Shown: positions 12,708 through 20,272 of the stretch, piece after piece
How the letters are laid out: each line of letters opens with the position of its first letter
How positions within the stretch are numbered: position 1 is the stretch's first letter
IMG/VR virus record: IMGVR_UViG_3300021379_000870
Span: 1 to 22,964 of that record
DNA: 22,964 bases
Reading direction: 5' to 3' (one strand)
Source: a virus
The notes under the pieces: model-generated
Seen by the model: the letters and a program-made list of their open reading frames with translations, nothing else
Database searches by the model: none
What the model was told of the DNA's origin: nothing
Translations under genes and position numbers: made by a program

Positions 12708-13148
12708 ATGGCAGATGCGAAACTCTCAGAACTAACGGCGGCCACATCGGCCGCCTCTTCTGATTCAATGTATCTTGTGCAGTCAAGCACAAGTAAAAAA
12801 ATCACTGTGGCAAACTTTTTTGGTGCTGTTGCTACACCTACTGTTTTTAGTGACAAAATTCAAATTCAGGACACTGACACACAAACAACGTCAGGTGCCA
12901 TTGACATTACAACTAACATCACGTTCTTGAATAATCCTGATTCTGGTGGTAACATGAGTCTAGCTGCAGGATCTGCTGGGCAAATTAAAATCATTATTAT
13001 GACTAGTAACACTGGCGGTCATACATTGACACTCACCGGATCATCCGTAGAAGGTAATGTTGCATTTGATGCTGCAGGTGAGACAGCAACTATGATATAT
13101 ACTAATAGCAAGTGGTATATGATAGGAGGTACTGCTTCGTATTCATAG
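12708..13148 (+). CDS. fiber-like structural protein, 146 aa
   Basis: The N-terminus ADAKLSELTAATSAASSDSMYLVQ...SKKITVANFF is a common opening of phage tail or head fiber proteins (x-SELPAAT-x-D-x-x-x-VQ-x-x-x-x-KK-x-T). The rest is beta-rich (IDITTNITFLNN, GQIKIIIMTSNTGGHTLTLTG, NSKWYMIGG), like the tip domains of such fibers. It is probably a short fiber or decoration subunit. TTAGGAG lies eight bases before the ATG. Codons 10-15 are unusually GC-rich and form a strong hairpin near the start, which could damp or time translation. Confidence 0.75.
   Translation: MADAKLSELTAATSAASSDSMYLVQSSTSKKITVANFFGAVATPTVFSDKIQIQDTDTQTTSGAIDITTNITFLNNPDSGGNMSLAAGSAGQIKIIIMTSNTGGHTLTLTGSSVEGNVAFDAAGETATMIYTNSKWYMIGGTASYS
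12737..12755 (+). repeat. all-GC hairpin near the start of the fiber-like gene
   Basis: GGCGGCC (12737-12743) and GGCCGCC (12749-12755) are perfect reverse complements around the loop ACATC. This gives a 7-bp stem of only G-C pairs in an AT-rich genome. The codons used (ACG, GCG, GCC, TCG, GCC, GCC) differ sharply from the GCA/GCT/TCT usage around them. No long T-run follows, so it is not a typical terminator. Confidence 0.6.
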
Positions 13149-13159
13149 GAAATTAGTAT

Positions 13160-13537
13160 ATGATTGAGTTGAATGAAGATAATTTTTTTATCTATGCGGT
13201 TAAACATTATTACAGCCCAGGTTCAGTAGGAATAAAAGATTTAGAAGAAGACCTAAATAGAATAAAATATATAAAGAGACTTCTAAATCGGTATCAAAAA
13301 ACAGGCGAGGCAAATGAACGATTAATTTTGAATCATTTGGTAGTCCTATATAATGTTTTTGATGAGGCTGCAACACATATGTTGTTTTATAAGTTGGGCG
13401 AAGAATACTGGTCTGATTTAAAAACATACTTAGTTTATTTACATAGAATGCCTTTACAGACAATAGTGAGTAAAGGTATAATAGAAACTGACATACCGTT
13501 AAACGAAAGTTTAATTAACATATTGAGAAAACTATAA
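13160..13537 (+). CDS. conserved phage protein of unknown function, 125 aa
   Basis: The product is helical with conserved-looking segments DLEEDLNRIKYIKRLLNRYQKTG (about 28-50), RLILNHLVVLYNVFD and MLFYKLGEEYWSDLKTYLVYLHRMP. I recognise it as a family of marine T4-like phages that occurs next to the following gene, without a known function. It has no membrane span or metal motif. AGGA lies nine bases before the ATG, and the stop is fused to the next start (TAATG). The pairing suggests the two products act together. Confidence 0.75.
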   Translation: MIELNEDNFFIYAVKHYYSPGSVGIKDLEEDLNRIKYIKRLLNRYQKTGEANERLILNHLVVLYNVFDEAATHMLFYKLGEEYWSDLKTYLVYLHRMPLQTIVSKGIIETDIPLNESLINILRKL

Positions 13538-14073
13538 TGTCAAGATTAGCAGACGGATATGTCACAATACGAATACTTAGAATGCTAGCTACTCCTATTG
13601 AAGGCAGTCAAGCATATAAGTTAGGTATTGTTGACAAAGACGGAAAAAAGATTAAGAATCCAGTAACCGGAACGGAGAAAGATTCTTATTCTATGCTGCA
13701 GCGTTTCGTATTTAAATTGCAACGTGCTTTGATGAAGTCACCTGACAGAAACGCAAAGAGACTCTTGACAGTAGCAGCAGCATTGAGTATACTTAGAGAA
13801 AACAAAGAACTAGATAATTTAACTGATGAAGATCTTGAAATACAGTTGGATTTATTTGAGAACTTTGAGGAAGTCCAAAGACAAGCAAAACTTCTAGAAC
13901 ACAATGTACTTTCTTTTAAATCTTTCAATGAAGAAATGGGAGTTGCAGGTGGAGCAATAGCCGGACTAGGAGTTGATAATCCTAGTAAGCCTAATCAAGC
14001 AGAACCGGGTAGAGATCCTGTAATGATGCCAATGATACGTAGGAAGAAGAAAAAGAAAGATGGCAACGGTTAA
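13537..14073 (+). CDS. conserved phage protein of unknown function, 178 aa
   Basis: The start comes from the TAATG overlap with the previous gene. The N-terminal RLADGYVTIRILRMLATPIEGSQAYKLGIVDKDGKKI, with its beta hairpin, is conserved in marine T4-like phages. A helical middle (MLQRFVFKLQRALMKSPDRNAKRLLTVAAALSILRE) and a low-complexity tail follow (VAGGAIAGLGVDNPS, MMPMIRRKKKKKDGNG). The role is not known; a small virion protein is plausible from the context of structural genes upstream. Its 3' end overlaps the next gene by 14 bases. A TTGACA-17-TATACT sequence inside it (13765-13793) may be an internal promoter. Confidence 0.72.
   Translation: MSRLADGYVTIRILRMLATPIEGSQAYKLGIVDKDGKKIKNPVTGTEKDSYSMLQRFVFKLQRALMKSPDRNAKRLLTVAAALSILRENKELDNLTDEDLEIQLDLFENFEEVQRQAKLLEHNVLSFKSFNEEMGVAGGAIAGLGVDNPSKPNQAEPGRDPVMMPMIRRKKKKKDGNG
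13765..13793 (+). promoter_or_regulatory. possible internal sigma70-like promoter
   Basis: TTGACA (13765-13770), a 17-base spacer and TATACT (13788-13793) match well, predicting a start near 13800, about 260 bases before gene 14060. The sequence is also coding (LLTVAAALSIL), so chance is a real alternative. Confidence 0.35.
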
Positions 14074-14545
14074 ATCCTTAGAAACAGAGGTAGCACTCGT
14101 AAAAAATGACGTTTCTCAAATAGGAAATTTATTTGAGAAACTTGAGGTTGCCTTAGATAAAATCACAGACGTAAATAATAACATAAGTCAAATGTTAGCA
14201 GTACATGAACAGCGTTTATCTGAGGGTGACCGAGAGTTTAAAGAAATGAAACAAGAATTAAATGTTGCCGAAAATAAGTTTGATAATGAAGTAAAAGAAC
14301 TACATTCAAGATTGACTACGAATACTAGAGAGTTAGAAAACAAAATGTCTGACGAGATAGATAAAGTTCTTGAAGCTATCAAAGACTTGAAGTCTCATAT
14401 GGTGGAGAATCAGGAAAAGTTGGATGCCAGAATTACTGCTCTAGAAAAGTGGCGTTGGATAATTCTCGGTGCATTTATAGCCGGCGGTGTTTTAGTTGGA
14501 AATGATGTGACATTTTCTTCCGTGATGAAAATGATAGGAGGTTGA
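14060..14545 (+). CDS. coiled-coil protein with C-terminal membrane anchor, 161 aa
   Basis: Residues 5-130 are a long heptad-rich coiled coil (Leu/Ile every three to four residues, many Glu, Lys and Asn). Residues 132-147 (RWIILGAFIAGGVLVG) form a single membrane segment, leaving a short tail outside. This layout recalls XhlA-like or tail-anchored phage proteins, and similar proteins are common in marine T4-like phages. It could be a lysis accessory, an antiholin or a membrane tether, and nothing visible decides between these. It begins inside the previous gene. Its last codons overlap the -35 box of the primase promoter. Confidence 0.72.
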   Translation: MATVKSLETEVALVKNDVSQIGNLFEKLEVALDKITDVNNNISQMLAVHEQRLSEGDREFKEMKQELNVAENKFDNEVKELHSRLTTNTRELENKMSDEIDKVLEAIKDLKSHMVENQEKLDARITALEKWRWIILGAFIAGGVLVGNDVTFSSVMKMIGG

Positions 14546-14570
14546 CAAACCCTTTTTATTATTGTATTAT
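14542..14570 (+). promoter_or_regulatory. sigma70-like promoter of the primase gene
   Basis: A perfect TTGACA (14542-14547), 17 bases, then TATTAT (14565-14570). The predicted +1, seven bases after the -10 box, is 14577, which is the A of the primase ATG. No Shine-Dalgarno stands next to the start, so the transcript would be leaderless. It separates the structural genes from the replication module. Confidence 0.75.
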
Positions 14571-14576
14571 TATAGC

Positions 14577-15596
14577 ATGTCTTTATATATTGATCTCAAA
14601 TTTGTAAATATGTTGTCCAACAAGTTGGAAAGATTCCAACGTAAGGATGACTACCTATTTAACTGCAGATGTCCTATTTGCGGCGATTCCCAAGTAAAGA
14701 AAAGTAAAGCTAGAGGCTATCTGTATCGCAAAGAAAACGATATGTTTTATCGTTGTCATAACTGCGGCTTTGGCACCACACTCGGTAAATTTATAGAACA
14801 GATTGACAACCTCCTCTACAAAGAATACGTTATGGAGAAGTTTGTCAAAAAAGATGAACAACCTAAAACTGAACCGAATCCTGACTTTGCTTTTGATTTC
14901 AAACCTGACTTTGACAAGCCCTCACGCTTGATTGACAATCTCATGGACAGACTTGATACACTACCATCTGACCACGAAGCAGTAAAATATTGTCAAAGCA
15001 GAAAGATACCTAAATCACAATTTCATAGACTGTATTATGTTGATGACATTCGTACACTGTCACAGTTGAATACCAAATACACTCAGGCACTAAATATCAA
15101 GCAACCTAGATTGGCACTCCCTTGTATCACATCCGATGGACAGTTGTCTGGTTTGACACTGAGAGGCATGAGGGGTGAGAAACTTAGATATATTCAGTTA
15201 AAAATAAAAGAAAATGACTTGCAGGTGTTTGGACTTGACACTGTGAATACTGATGAAGAAGTCTATGTTGTTGAGGGTCCCATTGACAGTTTGTTTATCG
15301 ACAACGCTATTGCCTGTGTAGGCACAGCATTCGGTAAAGTAGACAAATTGAGGTTGACATTTTTTACGATGATATTTGACAATCAACCACGTAACAAAGA
15401 AGTATGTAAACTTATCCAGGATCAAATTGATGCAGGAAACAAAGTTTGCATTTGGCCTGATTACATTTACGAAAAAGACATAAATGAAATGATAACGTCA
15501 GGCTTGACACAGGACAAAATAAAATATATTATAAGTAATAATACCTACCAAGGTCTTGAAGCACAATTGCAATTTACACAATGGAGAAAATGTTAA
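14577..15596 (+). CDS. 61: DNA primase, T4 gp61-type, 339 aa
   Basis: This enzyme makes RNA primers for lagging-strand synthesis, in T4 together with the gp41 helicase. An N-terminal zinc ribbon is visible: C32-P-I-C35-GDS and C60-H-N-C63-G, with the basic block KARGYLYRK between. The Toprim core has EGPID (233-237), D-N-Q-P-R (268-272) and KDINE (300-304). The family's usual N-terminus (MS-x-YID-x-K) supports the ATG at 14577, although TTG 14562 is open in frame and lies within the promoter. The stop overlaps the thyX ATG (TAATG). The 3' end also carries the thyX promoter. Confidence 0.88.
   Translation: MSLYIDLKFVNMLSNKLERFQRKDDYLFNCRCPICGDSQVKKSKARGYLYRKENDMFYRCHNCGFGTTLGKFIEQIDNLLYKEYVMEKFVKKDEQPKTEPNPDFAFDFKPDFDKPSRLIDNLMDRLDTLPSDHEAVKYCQSRKIPKSQFHRLYYVDDIRTLSQLNTKYTQALNIKQPRLALPCITSDGQLSGLTLRGMRGEKLRYIQLKIKENDLQVFGLDTVNTDEEVYVVEGPIDSLFIDNAIACVGTAFGKVDKLRLTFFTMIFDNQPRNKEVCKLIQDQIDAGNKVCIWPDYIYEKDINEMITSGLTQDKIKYIISNNTYQGLEAQLQFTQWRKC
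15504..15532 (+). promoter_or_regulatory. sigma70-like promoter for thyX, inside the primase gene
   Basis: GGCTTGACA (-35 at 15504-15509), 17 bases, TATTAT (15527-15532) followed by AAGT. The -35 context, spacing and -10 context match P1 at 88-118 nearly exactly, which argues against chance. Predicted start is near 15539, giving a 57-base leader to the thyX ATG. It would drive thyX, nrdA and the genes behind them. Confidence 0.6.
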
Positions 15597-16267
15597 TGGA
15601 AGTATCGCTTGTAGGAATGACACAACCCTCAGCAATAACAGGGTGTCATACGGCTAACGAACTTATTGCTTATGCAGCCCGTGTAAGTAACCCAGGGAAT
15701 CAAAATAACGCAGAAACAGCACCTAAACTTCTAAAATATCTAATTAAAAACGCCCACTGGAGCCCATTTGAAATGGTTTCTGTCACCATGGAGATAAAGA
15801 CGACCAGGGACATTAGTAGACAGATTATTAGGCACCGTAGTTTTAGTTTTCAGGAGTTTAGTCAGCGATACGCCGTATCATCGAACTATGTGGACAGAGA
15901 GGCACGCTTACAAGACCCTAAGAATAGGCAGAACTCTGTGGAGACTGATGATAGGACTCTGCAAGAAGATTGGAACATGAAACAGCATGAAGTTGTGAAC
16001 AAAGCTAAAGAAGTTTATGAGTGGGCTTTGGATAAAGGTATTGCAAAGGAACAAGCACGTGTTGTGTTACCTGAGGGTAATACTGAAACAACATTGTACA
16101 TGGCAGGCACGTTGAGAAGTTGGGTACATTATTGTGATTTGAGGATGGCAAACGGAACACAAAAAGAACATATGGAAGTAGCTGCAAAATGTTGGGAAGT
16201 TTTATCACATCATTTTCCTGATGTTGTGCAAGCAGTCGAAGAACTAACAGGCGCAAAATATGGCTAA
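15596..16267 (+). CDS. thyX: FAD-dependent thymidylate synthase ThyX, 223 aa
   Basis: ThyX converts dUMP to dTMP using methylene-tetrahydrofolate, FAD and NADPH. The signature RHRxxSxxxxSxR is present at residues 79-91 (RHRSFSFQEFSQR; the usual Asn at the eighth position is Gln). The C-terminal LPEGNTETTLYMAGTLRSWVHY region matches the family's substrate-binding part. Length is normal. The start at 15596 is chosen from the TAATG overlap and GGAG nine bases upstream; ATG 15590 and 15581 are in frame but too close to the ribosome site. It overlaps nrdA by eight bases and supplies dTTP together with the downstream genes. Confidence 0.93.
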   Translation: MEVSLVGMTQPSAITGCHTANELIAYAARVSNPGNQNNAETAPKLLKYLIKNAHWSPFEMVSVTMEIKTTRDISRQIIRHRSFSFQEFSQRYAVSSNYVDREARLQDPKNRQNSVETDDRTLQEDWNMKQHEVVNKAKEVYEWALDKGIAKEQARVVLPEGNTETTLYMAGTLRSWVHYCDLRMANGTQKEHMEVAAKCWEVLSHHFPDVVQAVEELTGAKYG

Positions 16268-18062
16268 GAAAGAATATATGGGTATTCAAATTGACCTGTC
16301 CCGTGACGAATTATTTGACAAATTAGGTTTGCAAAGACTGAAAGAAAGTTATATGAGAGAGGAAGAAGAATCTCCTCAAGAGCGTTTTGCTTTTGTCAGT
16401 TCTAAGTTTGGTTCTGATCCTGAACACGCACAACGATTGTATGAATACTCAAGCAAACATTGGCTTTCATATTCTACACCTATTTTGTCTTATGGTCGTT
16501 CCAAGAAAGGTATGCCAATATCTTGTTTCCTAAACTATATTAACGACACAGCGGAGGGACTAGTTGATAACTTATCTGAAACGAATTGGCTATCTATGCT
16601 CGGCGGTGGCGTTGGCATTGGTTTTGGCATCCGTTCCTCCGATGATAAGTCTGTTGGTGTTATGCCTCATCTCAAGACTTACGATTCATCGTGCCTCGCA
16701 TATCGCCAGGGACGCACACGCAGGGGCAGTTACGCTACTTATCTTGATATTTCTCACCCCGATGTTTTGATGTTCCTTGAAATGAGAAAGCCTACAGGCG
16801 ACCCCAATGTTCGTTGTTTGAACTTACATCACGGTATCAATATCAATGACAGGTTCATGGAACTTATTGAACGCTGTATGACAGACCCTGAGGCAGATGA
16901 CGGCTGGAATCTCACAGACCCACACACGGGTGAAATACGTGAAACTGTATCTGCAAAAGAACTGTGGCAGAAGATACTTGAACTACGTATGGAAACAGGC
17001 GAACCATACATTCACTATATTGATACAAGTAACAGGCAGTTGCCTGAGTGGCAAAAAGACTTGGGATTAAAAATACACCAGTCCAATCTCTGTTCAGAAA
17101 TAATTTTGCCTACAGACAAAGATAGAACAGCAGTATGTTGTTTGTCCTCAGTAAACTTAGAATACTATGATTCTTGGTCAAGGAACACAATGTTTCTTAA
17201 AGATATTGCAGAAATGTTGGATAACGTATTACAACACTTTATTGACAATGCACCTAAAGAAGTTAGTAGAGCAGTATTTTCTGCAAGCCGTGAAAGGAGC
17301 ATAGGAGTTGGAGCATTAGGATTTCACGCCTATCTACAATCAAAAAAATTACCTTGGGAAAGTGCTATGGCAAAAAGTGCTAACCTAAGAATGTTCAAAC
17401 ACATTAGGAGTAAACTAGATGAAGCAAATCTGGAATTGGGTAGTGAACGAGGAGAAGCGCCTGATGCAGTTGACACAGGAAGAAGGTTTAGTCATGTTAT
17501 GGCTATCGCTCCCAACGCTTCTAGTTCTATCATTATGGGTAACACTTCACCATCTATTGAACCTTTTAGGGCAAATGCTTACAGGCAAGACACACTTTCT
17601 GGAGCATATCTCAACAAAAATAAGTATTTGGTGGATCTCATTAAAAGTAAGATTGAAACTGGGGAAACAAAACAGACAGAAGATGAAGTCTGGTCTTCAA
17701 TAATTTCTAATGACGGTTCAGTGCAACACTTGACCTTTCTTGATGAATGGGAAAAAGATACGTTTAAAACAGCAATGGAGATAGATCAGCGTTGGGTTAT
17801 AGAACACGCTTCAACTAGGCAAGAGTATATCGACCAAGCACAGTCGCTTAATTTATTCTTCCGACCTGATTCCAATATCAAATACCTACACGCTATACAT
17901 TACTTAGCTTGGAAACAAGGATTGAAAACACTATACTATTGTCGTTCTGAAAAGTTGGGTAAGGCAGACAAAGTTTCTACACGCATAGAGAGACAAATAA
18001 TTAAAGAACTTGATCTCACTGCTATGGTAGAAGAAGATGTATGTATTGCGTGTGAGGGTTGA
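16260..18062 (+). CDS. nrdA: class I ribonucleotide reductase, large subunit, 600 aa
   Basis: This subunit reduces ribonucleotides to deoxyribonucleotides with the NrdB radical. Key residues are visible: Cys89 (MPISCF) as one redox Cys, N276-L-C278-S-E280 as the catalytic Asn-Cys-Glu triad, Cys293/294 as the partner Cys, Tyr559-Tyr560 for radical transfer and a C-terminal C595-I-A-C598 pair for re-reduction. GGGVGIGFGIRSS (115-127) is a conserved loop. At 600 residues it is shorter than the roughly 760 of E. coli NrdA, and the N-terminal ATP-cone is absent, so dATP activity control is probably lost. It overlaps thyX, and its stop overlaps the next ATG. Confidence 0.93.
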   Translation: MAKKEYMGIQIDLSRDELFDKLGLQRLKESYMREEEESPQERFAFVSSKFGSDPEHAQRLYEYSSKHWLSYSTPILSYGRSKKGMPISCFLNYINDTAEGLVDNLSETNWLSMLGGGVGIGFGIRSSDDKSVGVMPHLKTYDSSCLAYRQGRTRRGSYATYLDISHPDVLMFLEMRKPTGDPNVRCLNLHHGININDRFMELIERCMTDPEADDGWNLTDPHTGEIRETVSAKELWQKILELRMETGEPYIHYIDTSNRQLPEWQKDLGLKIHQSNLCSEIILPTDKDRTAVCCLSSVNLEYYDSWSRNTMFLKDIAEMLDNVLQHFIDNAPKEVSRAVFSASRERSIGVGALGFHAYLQSKKLPWESAMAKSANLRMFKHIRSKLDEANLELGSERGEAPDAVDTGRRFSHVMAIAPNASSSIIMGNTSPSIEPFRANAYRQDTLSGAYLNKNKYLVDLIKSKIETGETKQTEDEVWSSIISNDGSVQHLTFLDEWEKDTFKTAMEIDQRWVIEHASTRQEYIDQAQSLNLFFRPDSNIKYLHAIHYLAWKQGLKTLYYCRSEKLGKADKVSTRIERQIIKELDLTAMVEEDVCIACEG

Positions 18063-18676
18063 TGGAAAACATAACTTTAGATCATGTAGCAAAATTTATA
18101 CCTGAAAATAAACCCATAGGTATTTTAGTATCAGGTGGTTTTGACAGTGCTACACTTTGGTATGCTGCTAAAAAAATATGTATGGAGAGAGGACAGGAGT
18201 GTGAGCCTTATACTATACCAAAGTTAGATGGTGCAGAACATCACTCTAAAAAAGTGATGGAAGTAACTTGTCATTTATTAGATATACCAGTTGTTGAGCC
18301 TACTATGGTAGGAGAAAAAACAGATGATCCTACTGAGACTACAATATCTGGCATAAGAGATGTCATAAAGAAATACGAAAAATTTGCATTGGTAGCAGAC
18401 ACAGCTTACTTTGAAGATTTAGAATACCATATGGATCCTGAACCTAGAAGACGGCCTGATGACAGAATTTTACAGTTTATGGAACAACCTTATTTTTATT
18501 TCACAAAAGATAAGACGTTGTTGTTTGCTAAAGATTTAGGAATACTAAATCATATTATACCTGTCACACATTCTTGTACAGAACAAGATTGGGGTAGGTG
18601 TTCAGAATGTTACTGGTGTAAAGAAAGAAAACTTGCTTTTGTGAAAGCAGGACTTGAAGATTATGGTTTGGCATGA
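18062..18676 (+). CDS. QueC-like PP-loop ATPase with zinc motif, 204 aa
   Basis: A PP-loop ATP-pyrophosphatase signature SGGFDSAT lies at residues 24-31. Near the C-terminus, Cys172, 180, 183 and 186 (C-x7-C-x2-C-x2-C) reproduce the zinc site of QueC, the preQ0 synthase of 7-deazaguanine biosynthesis. QueC joins ammonia to carboxy-deazaguanine after adenylation. The segment after the PP-loop lacks the Y-x-Q-R-H pattern of true QueC, so the substrate may differ. No QueD, QueE, FolE or transglycosylase is seen here. It could feed DNA base modification, tRNA modification or an unknown adenylation step. The start is set by the TGATG overlap with nrdA. Confidence 0.75.
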   Translation: MENITLDHVAKFIPENKPIGILVSGGFDSATLWYAAKKICMERGQECEPYTIPKLDGAEHHSKKVMEVTCHLLDIPVVEPTMVGEKTDDPTETTISGIRDVIKKYEKFALVADTAYFEDLEYHMDPEPRRRPDDRILQFMEQPYFYFTKDKTLLFAKDLGILNHIIPVTHSCTEQDWGRCSECYWCKERKLAFVKAGLEDYGLA

Positions 18677-19311
18677 TAGAAAAAATAGACAGCACTTATC
18701 CTGTAGATGAAATTATAGACTTTTGTAAAGCAGCTATTGACAGTGATGTACCTGCTACTAAAAATTTAGAATATCAAAACTGGGAGGTAAAACCACACAC
18801 GCTTTTATATGCGTTGTATAAAGAAAAAAGATTTGATGGCCACAAATCTGGATATTTTATATATAAGGAACACGGAAAAATAATTCTTGGTTGTGGTTAC
18901 TATCCTTTTGATTTAGACAACAATATATATTGCACAGCAAGAGCATTCTCAAGTAAAAGAACTGCTGAATTTCATAAGATAAGTTTTGCTATATCAGATA
19001 ATTGTTTTGATGGTAGAAGTTACAAAGGTGGTGTTATAACCTTTGAAACTGATAATATTGCACTTGCAAATAAATTAGTAAGTGTGCAAAGAAGAAGAGC
19101 AGAAAGTCCTTACTATAAAAAACATATATTTAATAATAGAATTTATCAACATACATATAAAAAACAAGGTACAAGATGTTTGCCTTTTGAAATGTATGAA
19201 CACCCTGTGTTATATAGAAATTGTGAGCAAATTGTAGTGTACCATTTATTTGATGAAAATTACAAACAAGAACTAATACAAAACTTAGAGAAGGCAAGGA
19301 TAGATGACTAA
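18673..19311 (+). CDS. unknown protein, possibly GNAT-like, 212 aa
   Basis: The ATGA overlap couples this gene to the PP-loop enzyme, and its end overlaps nrdB by eight bases. The middle (SGYFIYKEHGKIILGCGYYPFD, then ARAFSSKR and ITFETDNIALANKLV) has the strand-turn-helix rhythm of acetyltransferase-like (GNAT) proteins, with an N-x-x-A near the end of the putative fold. The acetyl-CoA loop Q/RxxGxG/A is not clear, so this is weak. The C-terminal part is basic and aromatic with several Cys. The gene is more AT-rich than nrdA and nrdB. It may act on the product of the QueC-like enzyme. Confidence 0.7.
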   Translation: MIEKIDSTYPVDEIIDFCKAAIDSDVPATKNLEYQNWEVKPHTLLYALYKEKRFDGHKSGYFIYKEHGKIILGCGYYPFDLDNNIYCTARAFSSKRTAEFHKISFAISDNCFDGRSYKGGVITFETDNIALANKLVSVQRRRAESPYYKKHIFNNRIYQHTYKKQGTRCLPFEMYEHPVLYRNCEQIVVYHLFDENYKQELIQNLEKARIDD

Positions 19312-20272
19312 ATTAACGGAAGAAAGAGCGTACTTCAAACCTTTTAATTATGCTTGGGCGTATGATGCTTGGTTGAAACACGAACAGTCACATTGGCTAC
19401 ACACAGAAGTGCCAATGGCAGAGGACGTAAAAGATTGGAAAACAAAACTTTCAGCAGCTGAAAAATCATTTCTCACAAACATCTTCCGCTTCTTTACACA
19501 AGGTGACATTGATGTAGCAGGCGGCTATGTCAATAACTATCTTCCATACTTCAAACAACCTGAAGTCCGTATGATGTTAGCAGGATTCGCAGCACGTGAA
19601 GCACTACACGTAGCGGCATACTCGCATCTTATTGAAACACTAGGTATGCCTGACTCCACATATAATGAGTTCCTTGAATACGATGCTATGAAAGACAAGC
19701 ATGAATACTTCATGGATATGTCAAACAAGAATGGGACTACAGAATCAGTGGCAACAAATATTGCTGCCTTCTCAGCATTTACAGAAGGTATGCAGTTGTT
19801 CTCCTCTTTCATTATGTTGCTGAACTTCCCACGTCACGGTAAGATGAAAGGCATGGGACAGATTGTTACATGGTCTATCGTTGACGAGACACAGCACGCT
19901 GAGTCTATGATTAAGTTGTTTCGTGAATATGTAGAAGAAAATATTGAAATTTGGAATGACAGCTTGAAGTCCTCTATATACACCATTGCTGAGAAGATGG
20001 TAGAACTTGAGGATAAGTTTATTGATTTAGCCTTTGCAATGGGTCCAATGGAAGGACTAACACCTGAAGATGTCAAGAAGTATATACGTTACATTGCTGA
20101 TAGGCGACTGATTAGTTTGGGACTGAAAGGTATATTCAAAGTAAAAAGAAACCCATTGTTGTGGGTTGAGGAAATGATTAACGCTCCTACTCACACAAAC
20201 TTTTTTGAAAACAGAGCAACAGACTATGCTAGAGGTGCATTAACAGGCAACTGGTCTGAGGTGTGGGCGTGA
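19304..20272 (+). CDS. nrdB: class I ribonucleotide reductase, small subunit, 322 aa
   Basis: This subunit carries the di-metal site and radical needed by NrdA. The ferritin-like ligands are present: Asp68 (FFTQGDID), Glu99 and His102 (REALH), Glu161 (FTEGMQ), and Glu195 and His198 (DETQH). Tyr106, four residues after His102, is the expected radical tyrosine. The C-terminal tail (GALTGNWSEVWA) would dock onto NrdA. Length is slightly under the bacterial norm. It is separated from nrdA by two other genes but lies in the same overlapping operon. The 3' end contains the dCMP deaminase start. Confidence 0.93.
   Translation: MTKLTEERAYFKPFNYAWAYDAWLKHEQSHWLHTEVPMAEDVKDWKTKLSAAEKSFLTNIFRFFTQGDIDVAGGYVNNYLPYFKQPEVRMMLAGFAAREALHVAAYSHLIETLGMPDSTYNEFLEYDAMKDKHEYFMDMSNKNGTTESVATNIAAFSAFTEGMQLFSSFIMLLNFPRHGKMKGMGQIVTWSIVDETQHAESMIKLFREYVEENIEIWNDSLKSSIYTIAEKMVELEDKFIDLAFAMGPMEGLTPEDVKKYIRYIADRRLISLGLKGIFKVKRNPLLWVEEMINAPTHTNFFENRATDYARGALTGNWSEVWA

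Noticed and set aside
13453-13482. TTTACA-18-TATAAT before gene 13537
   Set aside because: One mismatch in the -35 box and a non-optimal spacer inside coding sequence; gene 13537 is already coupled to its upstream neighbour by TAATG.
16564-16770. Alternative-frame open frame inside nrdA (also 17419-17703)
   Set aside because: Shadow of the strongly conserved nrdA frame with no ribosome site or recognisable product.
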